A DNA stretch of 33,347 nucleotides from a virus (IMGVR_UViG_3300017746_000065:1-33347); one strand, 5' to 3'. Positions 6,510 through 13,354 are shown, numbered from the stretch's first letter. Notes: generated by a model from the letters alone, not told the origin. Numbers and translations are program-made.

Positions 6510-6820
6510 CTGAGATAAACGCGAACGCATCCGCTAAGGTGCAACTTGCTTTTGCTGCGAAAGTCATCGCATTAGTGGGTACGGCAGTTTGGGGGTATAG
6601 CGTAATCGTAAACAGGCTAAACACCATCGAGATGGATATCTCCAGGATTCAGCATGAGCTTCATTTGAACTCGGAATTCAGGATAAAATGGCCCCGTGGG
6701 GAGATTGGAGCATTACCTGCAGATGCGACCCAAGACATGAATATTGAACACCTAAAAGGTCGAGTGAATAAACTTGATGAGCATGTGGATAAATTAAGGT
6801 ATGGAAGCAATAACCCTTAG
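6506..6820 (+). CDS. Single-pass membrane protein with coiled-coil tail
   Basis: 104 aa. One transmembrane segment at about 14-35 (LAFAAKVIALVGTAVWGYSVIV), then an extended part containing FRIKWPRGEIGALPADA (58-74) and a C-terminal heptad-like segment. This arrangement (N-terminal anchor, conserved 'NSEFRIKWPRGELGALPAD', coiled coil) recurs in marine phages; a lysis-accessory or spanin-like role has not been shown. Starts in the stop of the previous gene. Confidence 0.6.
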   Translation: MTEINANASAKVQLAFAAKVIALVGTAVWGYSVIVNRLNTIEMDISRIQHELHLNSEFRIKWPRGEIGALPADATQDMNIEHLKGRVNKLDEHVDKLRYGSNNP

Positions 6821-6890
6821 TGAGGCCTTTGTGATTGTTACTCTTCTCATTCTCGGGATGGGGTTAATTCTTATTGAGAAATGGAAGTAG
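6801..6890 (+). CDS. 29-aa single-helix membrane peptide
   Basis: MEAITLSEAF followed by VIVTLLILGMGLILI and a positively charged end (EKWK): a textbook minimal transmembrane peptide with cytoplasmic basic tail. It overlaps the preceding gene by 20 bp and the following one by 10 bp. Holin- or antiholin-like peptides can be this small, but there is no direct evidence. Confidence 0.45.
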   Translation: MEAITLSEAFVIVTLLILGMGLILIEKWK

Positions 6891-7078
6891 AGAATACAGT
6901 CCAGCAACATACTCATATATTTGAGACCTCGATGGTTGTATACACGGTCATAAATGAAAACCCCGAAATGGATTGGACAGAGTTTTTTATGGAAATTTTA
7001 GGCAAAGTTAAAGTGGAAACTCAAATTAGGGGGGGAGGGATAAATGGACAACGAAGCAGAGAGCACGACACAAGCTGA
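6881..7078 (+). CDS. Small acidic hypothetical protein
   Basis: 65 aa, MEVENTVQQHTHIFETSMVV..., with an amphipathic WTEFFMEILGKVKVE segment. The last 15 residues (GGGINGQRSREHDTS) lie over the ribosome-binding site and start of the next gene and look like run-through. No family recognised. Confidence 0.45.
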   Translation: MEVENTVQQHTHIFETSMVVYTVINENPEMDWTEFFMEILGKVKVETQIRGGGINGQRSREHDTS

Positions 7079-7289
7079 AGGACTACCTTACTGTAACATG
7101 ACCGAGTTGCAGGAAGATGTGGATAAAGGGTGGAGGCATTTTTGGAAAAAAAGGGGGTATGCAGAACCACCCCCATTAATTGATGATCAATATAGATTTG
7201 GAAGTTTAAACTTTGAAAAGAACAGCACTAAGAAGGGTAAGCAAAAAGAGGCAACGGGAGTTCCAGGAGTACAAGAAGATAGGGGATGA
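7044..7289 (+). CDS. Small hypothetical protein, possibly 3'-frameshifted
   Basis: 81 aa from ATG 7044, preceded by a very strong ribosome-binding site (a G7-AGGG run at 7030-7040). The first 58 residues (…DVDKGWRHFWKKRGYAEPPPLIDDQYRFG…) look like a real protein; the last 23 overlap the HNH gene out of phase and look like read-through. Either a long overlap or an indel near 7210. No family recognised. Confidence 0.45.
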   Translation: MDNEAESTTQAEGLPYCNMTELQEDVDKGWRHFWKKRGYAEPPPLIDDQYRFGSLNFEKNSTKKGKQKEATGVPGVQEDRG

Positions 7290-7470
7290 ATTTCTTAAAG
7301 ATAAAGTATGTGAGAGGTGTAGTAAGAAAAGAAAGCTAGATATCCACCACAAGGCGGGTAGGGGGCGTTTTTACTTGGATATGGATACCTTTATGGCAGT
7401 TTGCCGAGAGTGCCACGATTACATACATAAATGGCCTAAAGAAAGTCGGGAAAAGGGTTGGTTGGTATGA
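7213..7470 (+). CDS. HNH endonuclease-like protein
   Basis: 85 aa. The start is TTG at 7213, giving the family-typical basic N-terminus MKRTALRRVSKKRQREF. A zinc knuckle C33/C36 pairs with C64/C67, and DIHHKAGR (43-50) supplies the first His pair of the beta-beta-alpha-metal active site; CHDYIH (67-72) supplies the second. This is a minimal HNH domain. In phages such proteins nick or cut DNA and can be packaging co-factors when next to terminase; here the gene sits among early small genes instead, so a free-standing endonuclease or anti-host role is as likely. Confidence 0.78.
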   Translation: MKRTALRRVSKKRQREFQEYKKIGDEFLKDKVCERCSKKRKLDIHHKAGRGRFYLDMDTFMAVCRECHDYIHKWPKESREKGWLV

Positions 7471-7712
7471 GCAAAGATTATCACGAGCAAACTGATCAAT
7501 TCCAGATAGAGCTATCCAACCTAATAAATAAATTTACAATCGGGGATGCCGATGGTCCGGATGTGGAGGTTATGGACTCTCCACTTGAACCCAGACTAAA
7601 CTACCAAACATTAATCGGATGCTTACAATGCGAAATGCAGGAATTAATGCTGACTGGAATGTCTCAGGTATTTAGTGATGATGATCTTGCTGAAGAAGGC
7701 GATAACCCCTGA
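7467..7712 (+). CDS. Acidic hypothetical protein, end of rightward cluster
   Basis: 81 aa from ATG 7467, which overlaps the stop of the HNH gene (ATGA). Acidic (MSKDYHEQTDQFQIEL ... SDDDLAEEGDNP) with a mid-protein CLQCEMQEL. No family recognised. Its 3' end overlaps by 41 bp the 3' end of the convergent SWIM-domain gene, and no terminator separates the two convergent operons. Confidence 0.5.
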   Translation: MSKDYHEQTDQFQIELSNLINKFTIGDADGPDVEVMDSPLEPRLNYQTLIGCLQCEMQELMLTGMSQVFSDDDLAEEGDNP

Positions 7713-7914
7713 CAGCTTTCAGATGTCTGCATACCTTAAAAGGCTTAATTCCCTTTTTGAGCTTTGGTGCCATATGGCATACAAACCACTCGCAACTACA
7801 CTCGCCAAAACCGTCATATTCATTCATGTCCACCATATGACATACGCTCGGTTGCTTGAGTGAGCGAACCAGGTATGTGCCATTGTCGTACGGCTCTACA
7901 TTATTGAACGCCAT
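7672..7914 (-). CDS. SWIM zinc-finger protein
   Basis: 80 aa from ATG 7914 (MAFNNVEPYDNGTYLVRSLK). The pattern C39-x-C41 ... C62-x-H64 (GECSCEW and VCRHLKAV) is the CxCx(n)CxH signature of the SWIM domain, preceded by the usual 'Y.V.S' beta strands. SWIM modules bind DNA or proteins and occur in Sws1-type recombination mediators, which would suit a neighbour of the Rad52/SSB genes. It is the last gene of the leftward early operon; it overlaps the upstream gene by 14 bp and the convergent gene by 41 bp. Confidence 0.7.
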   Translation of the reverse strand: MAFNNVEPYDNGTYLVRSLKQPSVCHMVDMNEYDGFGECSCEWFVCHMAPKLKKGIKPFKVCRHLKAVRGYRLLQQDHHH

Positions 7915-8086
7915 CCTTGTCGATTCTTTTTTCCTGCAACTCAATTAACGAGTCCTTGAGCAGTACTCTCAGTTCATCATTCTGGCATATATCAATTGCT
8001 TTTTTGTAAATCTCAATATCTTTGTCAATTGCTTGCACTAATTGCTTTTCTGCCTCTTCTGTGTGAGTGGGTGGTTGCTCTGTCAT
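7901..8086 (-). CDS. Small helical hypothetical protein
   Basis: 61 aa from ATG 8086 (MTEQPPTHTEEAEKQLVQAI), entirely helical and charged, likely coiled coil. The open frame continues upstream, but that part overlaps a membrane-protein gene in another phase, so the ATG at 8086 (overlapping the upstream stop as ATGA) is preferred. Function unknown. Confidence 0.55.
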   Translation of the reverse strand: MTEQPPTHTEEAEKQLVQAIDKDIEIYKKAIDICQNDELRVLLKDSLIELQEKRIDKDGVQ

Positions 8087-8259
8087 TCTTTTGATTTCCA
8101 TAACCTTGATATTCCCCAGAATTGCACACATAGAGATATGAAACTTAGGAGAGTCATTGCCCCGTTTGTCCCCCATCCCATTAAGGTTCCGAAGAACGCC
8201 GTGAAAAAAATAGCAACTAGTGTTGCTAACCATGTTTGAGCTACTTGTTTATTTGTCAT
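8083..8259 (-). CDS. 58-aa two-helix membrane protein, holin-like
   Basis: MTNKQVAQTWLATLVAIFFT... with two hydrophobic segments (about 10-30 and 35-51) joined by a short GWGTNGA turn and a basic end (SRLWKSKE). ATGA overlaps at both its start (with the 8256-8459 gene) and its stop (with the 7901-8086 gene) place it firmly in the operon. The small two-helix hairpin layout is that of class II holins, but sitting in an early operon it might instead be a superinfection-exclusion or other membrane peptide. Confidence 0.6.
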   Translation of the reverse strand: MTNKQVAQTWLATLVAIFFTAFFGTLMGWGTNGAMTLLSFISLCVQFWGISRLWKSKE

Positions 8260-8459
8260 AATTCTTCTTTTACATGTGAAAACGATTGTCCCATCATTTT
8301 TGCGTAGTTTTTACCTACCTTGGTTGCATCTTCTGCTTTTTCTGCTTCCACGGATACTAATCTAGTAAGTTTTTTCTCAAATTTTCCTACCTGAGAAACT
8401 AAACCATATACATTATATTTTTTTAAAATCCTATGGGGTTTTGATACTCTTTTTTTCAT
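8256..8459 (-). CDS. Small basic hypothetical protein
   Basis: 67 aa from ATG 8459 (MKKRVSKPHRILKKYNVYGL), chosen over a further upstream ATG because it begins the protein-like sequence. Basic N-terminus, then a helical charged C-terminal half (VEAEKAEDATKVGKNYAKMM). No family recognised. Overlaps the membrane-protein gene by ATGA. Confidence 0.5.
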   Translation of the reverse strand: MKKRVSKPHRILKKYNVYGLVSQVGKFEKKLTRLVSVEAEKAEDATKVGKNYAKMMGQSFSHVKEEL

Positions 8460-8508
8460 TATCTTCTGTGGGGTGGTGAAACAACATCTTGAGTATCCCA
8501 CATCCATG

Positions 8509-8913
8509 CTAATGCTTCATAGTAATCGGTAGAAATCTCCCCACTGGAACAAGTAGAAGGCGAGATGCATTCTTGAATCCGCCATTCACCCTTCTCAGTT
8601 GATGGAACATCGCTTTTAGATGCTCCCTTAGTTTGATTACCTCTACCACTAGAATCGCATCGCTCTTCCGGGGATTTGTCTTGTTTGTCAGTACCACGCA
8701 CCACCATTTTGCTTCTGTTGTTGATATGCCCGAGGGCTTATTTCTGAATTTATATTCGATGGCAATGTTGCCAGTCTTGTGCCATGCCTTATCTGCTTTT
8801 ACTTCGATTGTTCCATCCCCCTCGAAAATTTGACGAACCTCATTTTCATGGTGCTTGCCAAACTCAAGGGAGATGTCCCAATCTCCGTGCTTACTCTGTG
8901 TCCACTCGGACAC
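8509..8913 (-). CDS. PD-(D/E)XK-like phage endonuclease
   Basis: 134 aa. It starts at GTG 8913, immediately after the SSB stop codon. The core IEVKADKAWHKTGNIAIEYK (36-55) contains E37-x-K39 and E53-x-K55, followed by PSGISTTEAKWWCVVL (60-75). This 'EvKtDkxwxxTGNixiE...SGixTTxAxxW' pattern is shared by small phage endonuclease-like proteins of the PD-(D/E)XK type. Placed between SSB and membrane genes in the replication/recombination operon, it could process recombination intermediates or cut DNA. Family call from memory of the pattern; substrate unknown. Confidence 0.65.
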   Translation of the reverse strand: MSEWTQSKHGDWDISLEFGKHHENEVRQIFEGDGTIEVKADKAWHKTGNIAIEYKFRNKPSGISTTEAKWWCVVLTNKTNPRKSDAILVVEVIKLREHLKAMFHQLRRVNGGFKNASRLLLVPVGRFLPITMKH

Positions 8914-9300
8914 TTAAAAAGGAACGTCTTCCTCTCCCTCTTCGGTAGCTTGTTCCGATTTAGTACTCAGGTATCTCATCTGAAAGCATTTGTAAGTATC
9001 CTTGGAACGCATGACTGGTTTCCCATTATCATCCCTGATCGTATTCCCACTCTTATCCTTTGCCTCCCATTGCCTGACGAAGATTTCACCCTCGAAATAA
9101 GCGGGTTGCCCCTTCTTTAATGTATCAAGACGCTCTGCTACCTTATCCCATCCTTCAATGGCAAAGAAAGAAGCCTGATCCTCTCCTCCGACTTTGCGAT
9201 TTACCGCAATCCGTATTTTGGTCAACTGTCCGTTTTCCGACTTTTTTGTCTCTGGGTCAGCAACTAATCGACCCATAAATGTAAACTTGCTTAAGTTCAT
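8914..9300 (-). CDS. ssb: Single-stranded DNA-binding protein
   Basis: 128 aa. OB-fold N-terminus MNLSKFTFMGRLVADPETKK and the later IRIAVNRK and ASFFAIEGWDKVAE segments match bacterial and phage SSB. The C-terminus is acidic and ends EEGEEDVPF, the DxPF tail used by SSB to recruit replication and repair proteins. It coats ssDNA during phage replication and recombination. Its neighbours are the DnaB-type helicase upstream and an endonuclease-like gene directly downstream (stop and GTG start adjacent). Confidence 0.92.
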   Translation of the reverse strand: MNLSKFTFMGRLVADPETKKSENGQLTKIRIAVNRKVGGEDQASFFAIEGWDKVAERLDTLKKGQPAYFEGEIFVRQWEAKDKSGNTIRDDNGKPVMRSKDTYKCFQMRYLSTKSEQATEEGEEDVPF

Positions 9301-9322
9301 CGTATTTTTGTGTTTTTTTGTT

Positions 9323-10603
9323 CTAGTTAAGAGAGGGTTTTACTCTCTCTATAAATTTCTGTATGGATGCTTTGAATTCCACTTCTACTGGCCCCAATCT
9401 GCCATTCCTCTGCTTTGCGAGTTCAATATAAGTTTCATCCCCACCTTTACCTTCCTTTTTCCAAAGCATGAGCACGATATCAGCATCTCGTCCTACTCGA
9501 TCAGAGTCTGCTAGGTCGGAAACCTTTGGACACGCATTCGTTTGATCTGCATTTCGATTAACTTGACTGAGCATAATGACGGGGATTTTTAATTCCTTCG
9601 CTAAAGCCTTTAATCCCCATGTTATTCCGGCAACTTGCTGTTCCCGTGGAATCCTTGAATCTTCAGGACGAACTATTTGGCAGTAATCAACAATTACCAT
9701 ATCCAACCCCGTTCTTGCTAATTTTCGTGCTTTTGCTCGAATTGTAGCAACTGACATATCTCCCGCATCCTCCATGTATAGTGGTGCTCTACGAAGGAAA
9801 TCCTTTGCATTCTCCACGGCATCCATTTGACCCTGAGTCATTACCTTATCCACCATCACTCGGACGGGTACCCCTGACACATTTGCGAGCATTCTTTCCA
9901 TGACTGATTCATTTACCATTTCAAGGGAGAAGAATTGTACCGTCTTTCCTGCCCGTAATGCCCCTAATGCCATTTCGATTGAAAATGCTGTCTTTCCCAC
10001 CGATGTTCGTGCTGCAAGAGTGATTAGGTCGTTTTTCTGCCAACCACAAGTCATGTTGTCGAGCGAACGAATACCACTGGGTATTCCATTGACCCCACCC
10101 ACTTTTTGCCGTTCGAGAATCCCTTGCCATGCCGACTCAACCACTTCTGCTCCGGTTTTTAGCTTTGATTTCTCCTTGAGTGACAACTTTGAGAACTCAT
10201 GTCCACCCGACTCAACAACATCAATTGCTCGGCTCCCTCGCTCGGATGCCATTTGAATAATTCCATGACACGCCTCAATTGTTTTTCGCTTTAACCACAA
10301 CCCCTCGGTATCCTCAAGGAATTTGCCGAAATGTGCCGTTGTTTCAACTCTGTCAAATGCCTCAATAACTTCCGATCTTACGGAGTCAGGCATTGAGAAT
10401 GCGATTGAGATATCATCCACATCACGCCCTGCTTTGTCCTCGGAGAGCATTTGTTCCGCAATTTGAGCATGAAGTGGATCCATGAACCATTCAGGTGAGA
10501 ATCCACGCTCAAGGGCATCTGCCCAATTTTCTGTATTTTTTCCAATGCATCCAAGCAACCCTGCTTCGATGTCCGTGTCATAATTTTTAATTTCTATATT
10601 CAT
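9323..10603 (-). CDS. dnaB: DnaB-type replicative helicase
   Basis: 426 aa, close to the usual length. An N-terminal helical domain (about 1-110) and linker precede a RecA-type ATPase: Walker A as ARTSVGKTA (198-206), H1a-like FFSLEM (224-229), Walker B MVIVDYCQI (302-310, D306) and the LSQVNRNAD segment of motif H3. DnaB family hexamers unwind duplex DNA ahead of the fork. It overlaps by 17 bp the upstream RHH/replication protein gene, the likely loader or initiator, and precedes ssb, forming a replication module. Confidence 0.92.
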   Translation of the reverse strand: MNIEIKNYDTDIEAGLLGCIGKNTENWADALERGFSPEWFMDPLHAQIAEQMLSEDKAGRDVDDISIAFSMPDSVRSEVIEAFDRVETTAHFGKFLEDTEGLWLKRKTIEACHGIIQMASERGSRAIDVVESGGHEFSKLSLKEKSKLKTGAEVVESAWQGILERQKVGGVNGIPSGIRSLDNMTCGWQKNDLITLAARTSVGKTAFSIEMALGALRAGKTVQFFSLEMVNESVMERMLANVSGVPVRVMVDKVMTQGQMDAVENAKDFLRRAPLYMEDAGDMSVATIRAKARKLARTGLDMVIVDYCQIVRPEDSRIPREQQVAGITWGLKALAKELKIPVIMLSQVNRNADQTNACPKVSDLADSDRVGRDADIVLMLWKKEGKGGDETYIELAKQRNGRLGPVEVEFKASIQKFIERVKPSLN

Positions 10604-11294
10604 CTAAATAATATCCATCTATTTCGTTTATATTTTTTGCTTCTTTGTGCTTCTCGTACCACTCAGGGTGCTCTTTCTCCATCCATTCCAAAACCTCCTT
10701 CAGCGTGATTCCTGTTGGTGTGAATTCCCACAATGGTTTCCAACCGGGGTTGTGACTGATCCATGTGGTGAGGCAACAACTCCATTTTTTGATCGGGCTT
10801 TTGCCGATGACCCACCCTTTGCCATCGTAGAAGTCGTAGAACTCCCTTGCTTTTTGCTCAGGGTTGGGAATGCGTCGTTCTTTGAAATATTCCAAGCATT
10901 CCTCGAAGTTTTTTGGTTTTCTCCCATGTCCGATCTGAGAGGAAACTTTTTCTTTTTTGGGTATACGTAGTATACCTTTTTTCTTTTGGGAAGGAGAGGG
11001 GGGTGTGGGGGGAGAGGAAACCCTTTTGTTTTTAGATTTCGAAGTGGCGCCACTTTTCTTTTCAGAATTATCAGTGGAATTATGCTCAACCACAGTAGTA
11101 GTCTCGCTTTCCTCATTATTCTCACCCACTTTATCATTTTCAGATGTGGCGCCACATGTGACACCACCCAATTGCATGGCAAGTAGAACATTTGCCACGC
11201 TATTCTTCGACTCACCTGAAATACCCGCCAGAGCCTCGATCCTACGCACGATTTCATCAGAGGTGCGGATGGTAAATCTCGTTCTTTCAGACAC
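10587..11294 (-). CDS. RHH-domain replication protein (initiator/organiser candidate)
   Basis: 235 aa. Residues about 5-43 (TRFTIRTSDEIVRRIEALAG ... SVANVLLAMQL) resemble a ribbon-helix-helix DNA-binding domain. A disordered Ser/Thr/Lys/Pro linker spans about 50-125. The C-terminal part has FYDFYDGKGWVIGKSPIKKW followed by CCLTTW, the 'yYngnGWkvGknpmkdWkaavrtW' pattern seen at the C-termini of phage replication initiation or helicase-loading proteins. It directly precedes and overlaps the DnaB gene. The linker-coding region contains two 14-bp perfect palindromes built on GTGGCGCCAC (11042-11055, 11144-11157), which could be binding sites for this protein or an origin. Confidence 0.62.
   Translation of the reverse strand: MSERTRFTIRTSDEIVRRIEALAGISGESKNSVANVLLAMQLGGVTCGATSENDKVGENNEESETTTVVEHNSTDNSEKKSGATSKSKNKRVSSPPTPPSPSQKKKGILRIPKKEKVSSQIGHGRKPKNFEECLEYFKERRIPNPEQKAREFYDFYDGKGWVIGKSPIKKWSCCLTTWISHNPGWKPLWEFTPTGITLKEVLEWMEKEHPEWYEKHKEAKNINEIDGYYLDEYRN
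11042..11055. repeat. GTGGCGCCAC palindrome, copy A
   Basis: AAGTGGCGCCACTT is a 14-bp perfect palindrome inside the RHH/replication gene. The same 10-bp core recurs at 11144 and 11712, with near-copies at 4878, 4911 and 11839. Confidence 0.6.
11144..11157. repeat. GTGGCGCCAC palindrome, copy B
   Basis: ATGTGGCGCCACAT, a 14-bp perfect palindrome, 102 bp from copy A in the same gene. Confidence 0.6.
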
Positions 11295-11618
11295 ATTTTA
11301 CCTCCACTTCTGTCTTCTCGTTTTTATACCCTTTGACTTTCTCCTGCGTGACTTCGAGGGTGATGCTTTGTGGGTCGTCGTCAGGAATAATGCCTGAGAG
11401 CCTGAGCGAATCAATGAGATGCTTGCACCCCCCATACAGGTTGTCGATGTCGAGCATTCGGACTCTATGGCTTCTAATTCGGACATGATGGCGAGGCCCA
11501 CTTCCTTGTTCATTGCCTTCTTTTCCTTTAGTCGTTCCCATGGTCCCCACCTTAGTAGTTGGTTTAGACTTGGTATTTTCTTCGGTATCGTGAAATTGAT
11601 CCATTCCCCGCCTTTCAT
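11287..11618 (-). pseudogene. rusA: RusA-like Holliday junction resolvase, split by a frameshift
   Basis: Two overlapping minus-strand frames each hold half of a RusA-type protein. The frame starting at 11618 supplies the N-terminus (INFTIPKKIPSLNQLLRWGP, then WERLKEKKAMNK). The frame ending at 11287 supplies the C-terminus (VRIRSHRVRMLDIDNLYGGC, then SGIIPDDDPQSITLEV), with the metal-binding DxDN and DDD residues of RusA. A -1 (or +2) shift between about 11485 and 11525 would join them into about 109 aa, near normal length. RusA cuts Holliday junctions late in replication. No canonical slippery heptamer is obvious, so an indel mutation or an assembly error is more likely than programmed frameshifting. 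The 5' end overlaps the nuclease gene by 4 bp. Confidence 0.7.
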
Positions 11619-12721
11619 TTGGATTTTACAAGCGACTGCGCTTTAGGTTTCTCTGTCAGAACATCAGTCAAAATGAGCTCAAGTTCTGCGACTGCATCTT
11701 TTCTTGTCAATGTGGCGCCACTTTCATTTCTTTTATTCGTCCAAACCTTAAGTAGCTTTGTCCATGAAATGCTAGATGCAGAAAGGATTTCCGCCCAACC
11801 AAGTTGGTTGGTATTGGTTATTCTTTCCGCACATAGGTTGGCGTCACTTATTGATTTTACATTCCCACTAGAGCGGAGTTTCCATCCATCCACCTCATTT
11901 CCCTCGGATAGTTCTTCCTTAGCCCTAGATTTTACTGCACTTGCCCATTTTTCAGCAAGAACAGCAATTTCTAGTGCCCAAGGTAAGCTTGTTTCATCTA
12001 GTGCCTTATAGCCCGCAATTATTTCCTCTTGGATCGTGTCGGCAACATCTGCGCAATGTGCCAGACCGTTACAGAACTTACATTGCTTCAATCCAACTAC
12101 TTTTTCAGCAGTTTCCTTATTTGCCTCAGAGACAATTGATGTGACTAAGGATTCAAGTTGCTCCAATCTGTCGGTAGAATACTCAACCAAGCTAAAAGTA
12201 GGAGAGGGGAACGGCTCAACAAGTGAGCAGTACATTTTGGTCATTCCCTCACTATTTTTATAAACAGCTAATGCCTGTGCGAGTAGCTGAATATTATCAG
12301 GAGCAGGGGTGTGGTCACCATAAAGAGTCTTCCAGTCAACAAGAAGATATATCCCACCCTCATATTGCCTGAGAAGGTCATATTTGGCGGAATAAACCTT
12401 ATCCTCATTTTGGTTTAACCAAAGTCTTTTCTCCAACCATTGGTTAGAATGATTGGAGACTCCCACTTCTGCTTCCACTTTCTCAAGTAACCACAATGCT
12501 CGTTTAGTGCATTCGTGTTGTTGTTCATCTTCTATGGAATCTAATGTTATATCCCCTCTTATGACCTGTTCAATTAGGTCATGTCGGATGGTGCCTTCAT
12601 TTGCATCACTTCCCCCACTAGACGGAAACATTTTTTGATAGTTCCAACTACCTGGACAGAGCTTCATTTGCTCAATACCGGAGGCAGAAGGTAACCCTTC
12701 TCGTTCATCCTCCGAATCCAT
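11615..12721 (-). CDS. RecB-like PD-(D/E)XK exonuclease
   Basis: 368 aa. N-terminal LPSASGIEQMKLCPGSW (10-26) and GTIRHDL (43-49) resemble the start of RecB/Cas4-type nucleases (DUF2800-like phage proteins). The catalytic core is D115 (SAKYDLL) and D129-W-K131 (LLVDWKTLYG), followed by IQLLAQALAVY, the usual motif III. A cysteine group (C213, C216, C222) may replace the Fe-S cluster of Cas4/AddB relatives. Its gene overlaps the Rad52-like annealing protein gene, so the pair probably forms an exonuclease/annealase recombination system. A 20-bp copy of the dispersed palindrome lies inside the gene (12562-12581). Confidence 0.72.
   Translation of the reverse strand: MDSEDEREGLPSASGIEQMKLCPGSWNYQKMFPSSGGSDANEGTIRHDLIEQVIRGDITLDSIEDEQQHECTKRALWLLEKVEAEVGVSNHSNQWLEKRLWLNQNEDKVYSAKYDLLRQYEGGIYLLVDWKTLYGDHTPAPDNIQLLAQALAVYKNSEGMTKMYCSLVEPFPSPTFSLVEYSTDRLEQLESLVTSIVSEANKETAEKVVGLKQCKFCNGLAHCADVADTIQEEIIAGYKALDETSLPWALEIAVLAEKWASAVKSRAKEELSEGNEVDGWKLRSSGNVKSISDANLCAERITNTNQLGWAEILSASSISWTKLLKVWTNKRNESGATLTRKDAVAELELILTDVLTEKPKAQSLVKSK
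11712..11721. repeat. GTGGCGCCAC palindrome, copy C
   Basis: Third exact 10-bp copy, inside the RecB-like nuclease gene; a TGGCGTCAC variant follows at 11839-11847. Confidence 0.55.
12562..12581 (-). promoter_or_regulatory. Dispersed palindrome, intragenic copy
   Basis: Minus strand reads TGACCTAA-TTGA-ACAGGTCA: left arm exact, right arm two mismatches. It lies inside the nuclease coding region, about 140 bp from its start, with no start codon just downstream. Coincidence is unlikely but possible. Confidence 0.45.
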
Positions 12722-13343
12722 CTTTTGTGCCTTTCTTTTTCATCATGCTCTTATCTAGTGCCGCACGAAGGATTATGTCCTGATCAGAGGGCTTATCACT
12801 CGACCATTTGAGTTGATACCATTCAAGCTGATTCCTTTTTAATTCACCTAACGGGACTCCTTTATTCTTTCCGAAGTGAACCTTAACACCTTCCCATTCA
12901 TCAACAGAGACAGGAGGGGGTGTTGACTCTGCTACCCCAACAGAATCTGCACTGTATTTAACAGCACATACACCCCCATCCTGCAAACCTAGAGAACTAC
13001 CTACTTCACCATACAAATCTCTACCGATACCCCAGTGTACACATGCCCTTTTAAATGCATCACTGAAATGACCTTTTTCTGCTTCGAAATTACTTTCAGT
13101 ACCCACATCCCATTTTGTGACCCATCCATCTCCATCGAAGATTGAGACTCCGCAGATTAACTGACCACAAACCTCTTTATATTCATTTTTCCAATTCATC
13201 GGTCCCACCGACTCATCCAATCTGTCCATGCAGAATCTAGCGTCTACATAATCAAGGCTTTTACCTCCACCTTTTCCCGGTTTGGTCTTCACCCTCGACC
13301 GAGGGGTAGCCTGTGCTAATTTATTAATTTCCATATTTTCCAT
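12705..13343 (-). CDS. Rad52-family single-strand annealing protein
   Basis: 212 aa (start at 13343, or at MEINKL 13334). Residues about 28-112 match the Rad52/Rad22 fold: LDYVDARFCMDRLDESVG, WKNEYKEV, then the highly typical GHFSDAFKRACVHWGIGRDL (about 91-110). These proteins form rings that anneal complementary ssDNA. The C-terminus (about 152-182) has VHFGKNKGVPLGELKRNQLE followed by WYQLKW, resembling the small C-terminal module of exonuclease X-like and DUF3820-type proteins. It overlaps the RecB-like nuclease by 17 bp; RusA, SSB and helicase follow in the same operon. Confidence 0.82.
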   Translation of the reverse strand: MENMEINKLAQATPRSRVKTKPGKGGGKSLDYVDARFCMDRLDESVGPMNWKNEYKEVCGQLICGVSIFDGDGWVTKWDVGTESNFEAEKGHFSDAFKRACVHWGIGRDLYGEVGSSLGLQDGGVCAVKYSADSVGVAESTPPPVSVDEWEGVKVHFGKNKGVPLGELKRNQLEWYQLKWSSDKPSDQDIILRAALDKSMMKKKGTKDGFGG

Positions 13344-13354
13344 TTTCTATTTTG

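Noticed and set aside
7517-7535. CCTAATAAATAAATTTA as another palindrome copy
   Set aside because: Neither arm is complete; coding sequence in the 7467-7712 gene.
10022-10032. TGATTAGGTCG in the helicase gene as another palindrome copy
   Set aside because: Only one arm matches and no inverted partner lies at the right spacing.
10957-11397. Rightward frame of 146 codons
   Set aside because: Antisense shadow of the RHH/replication and RusA genes, which have recognisable domains.
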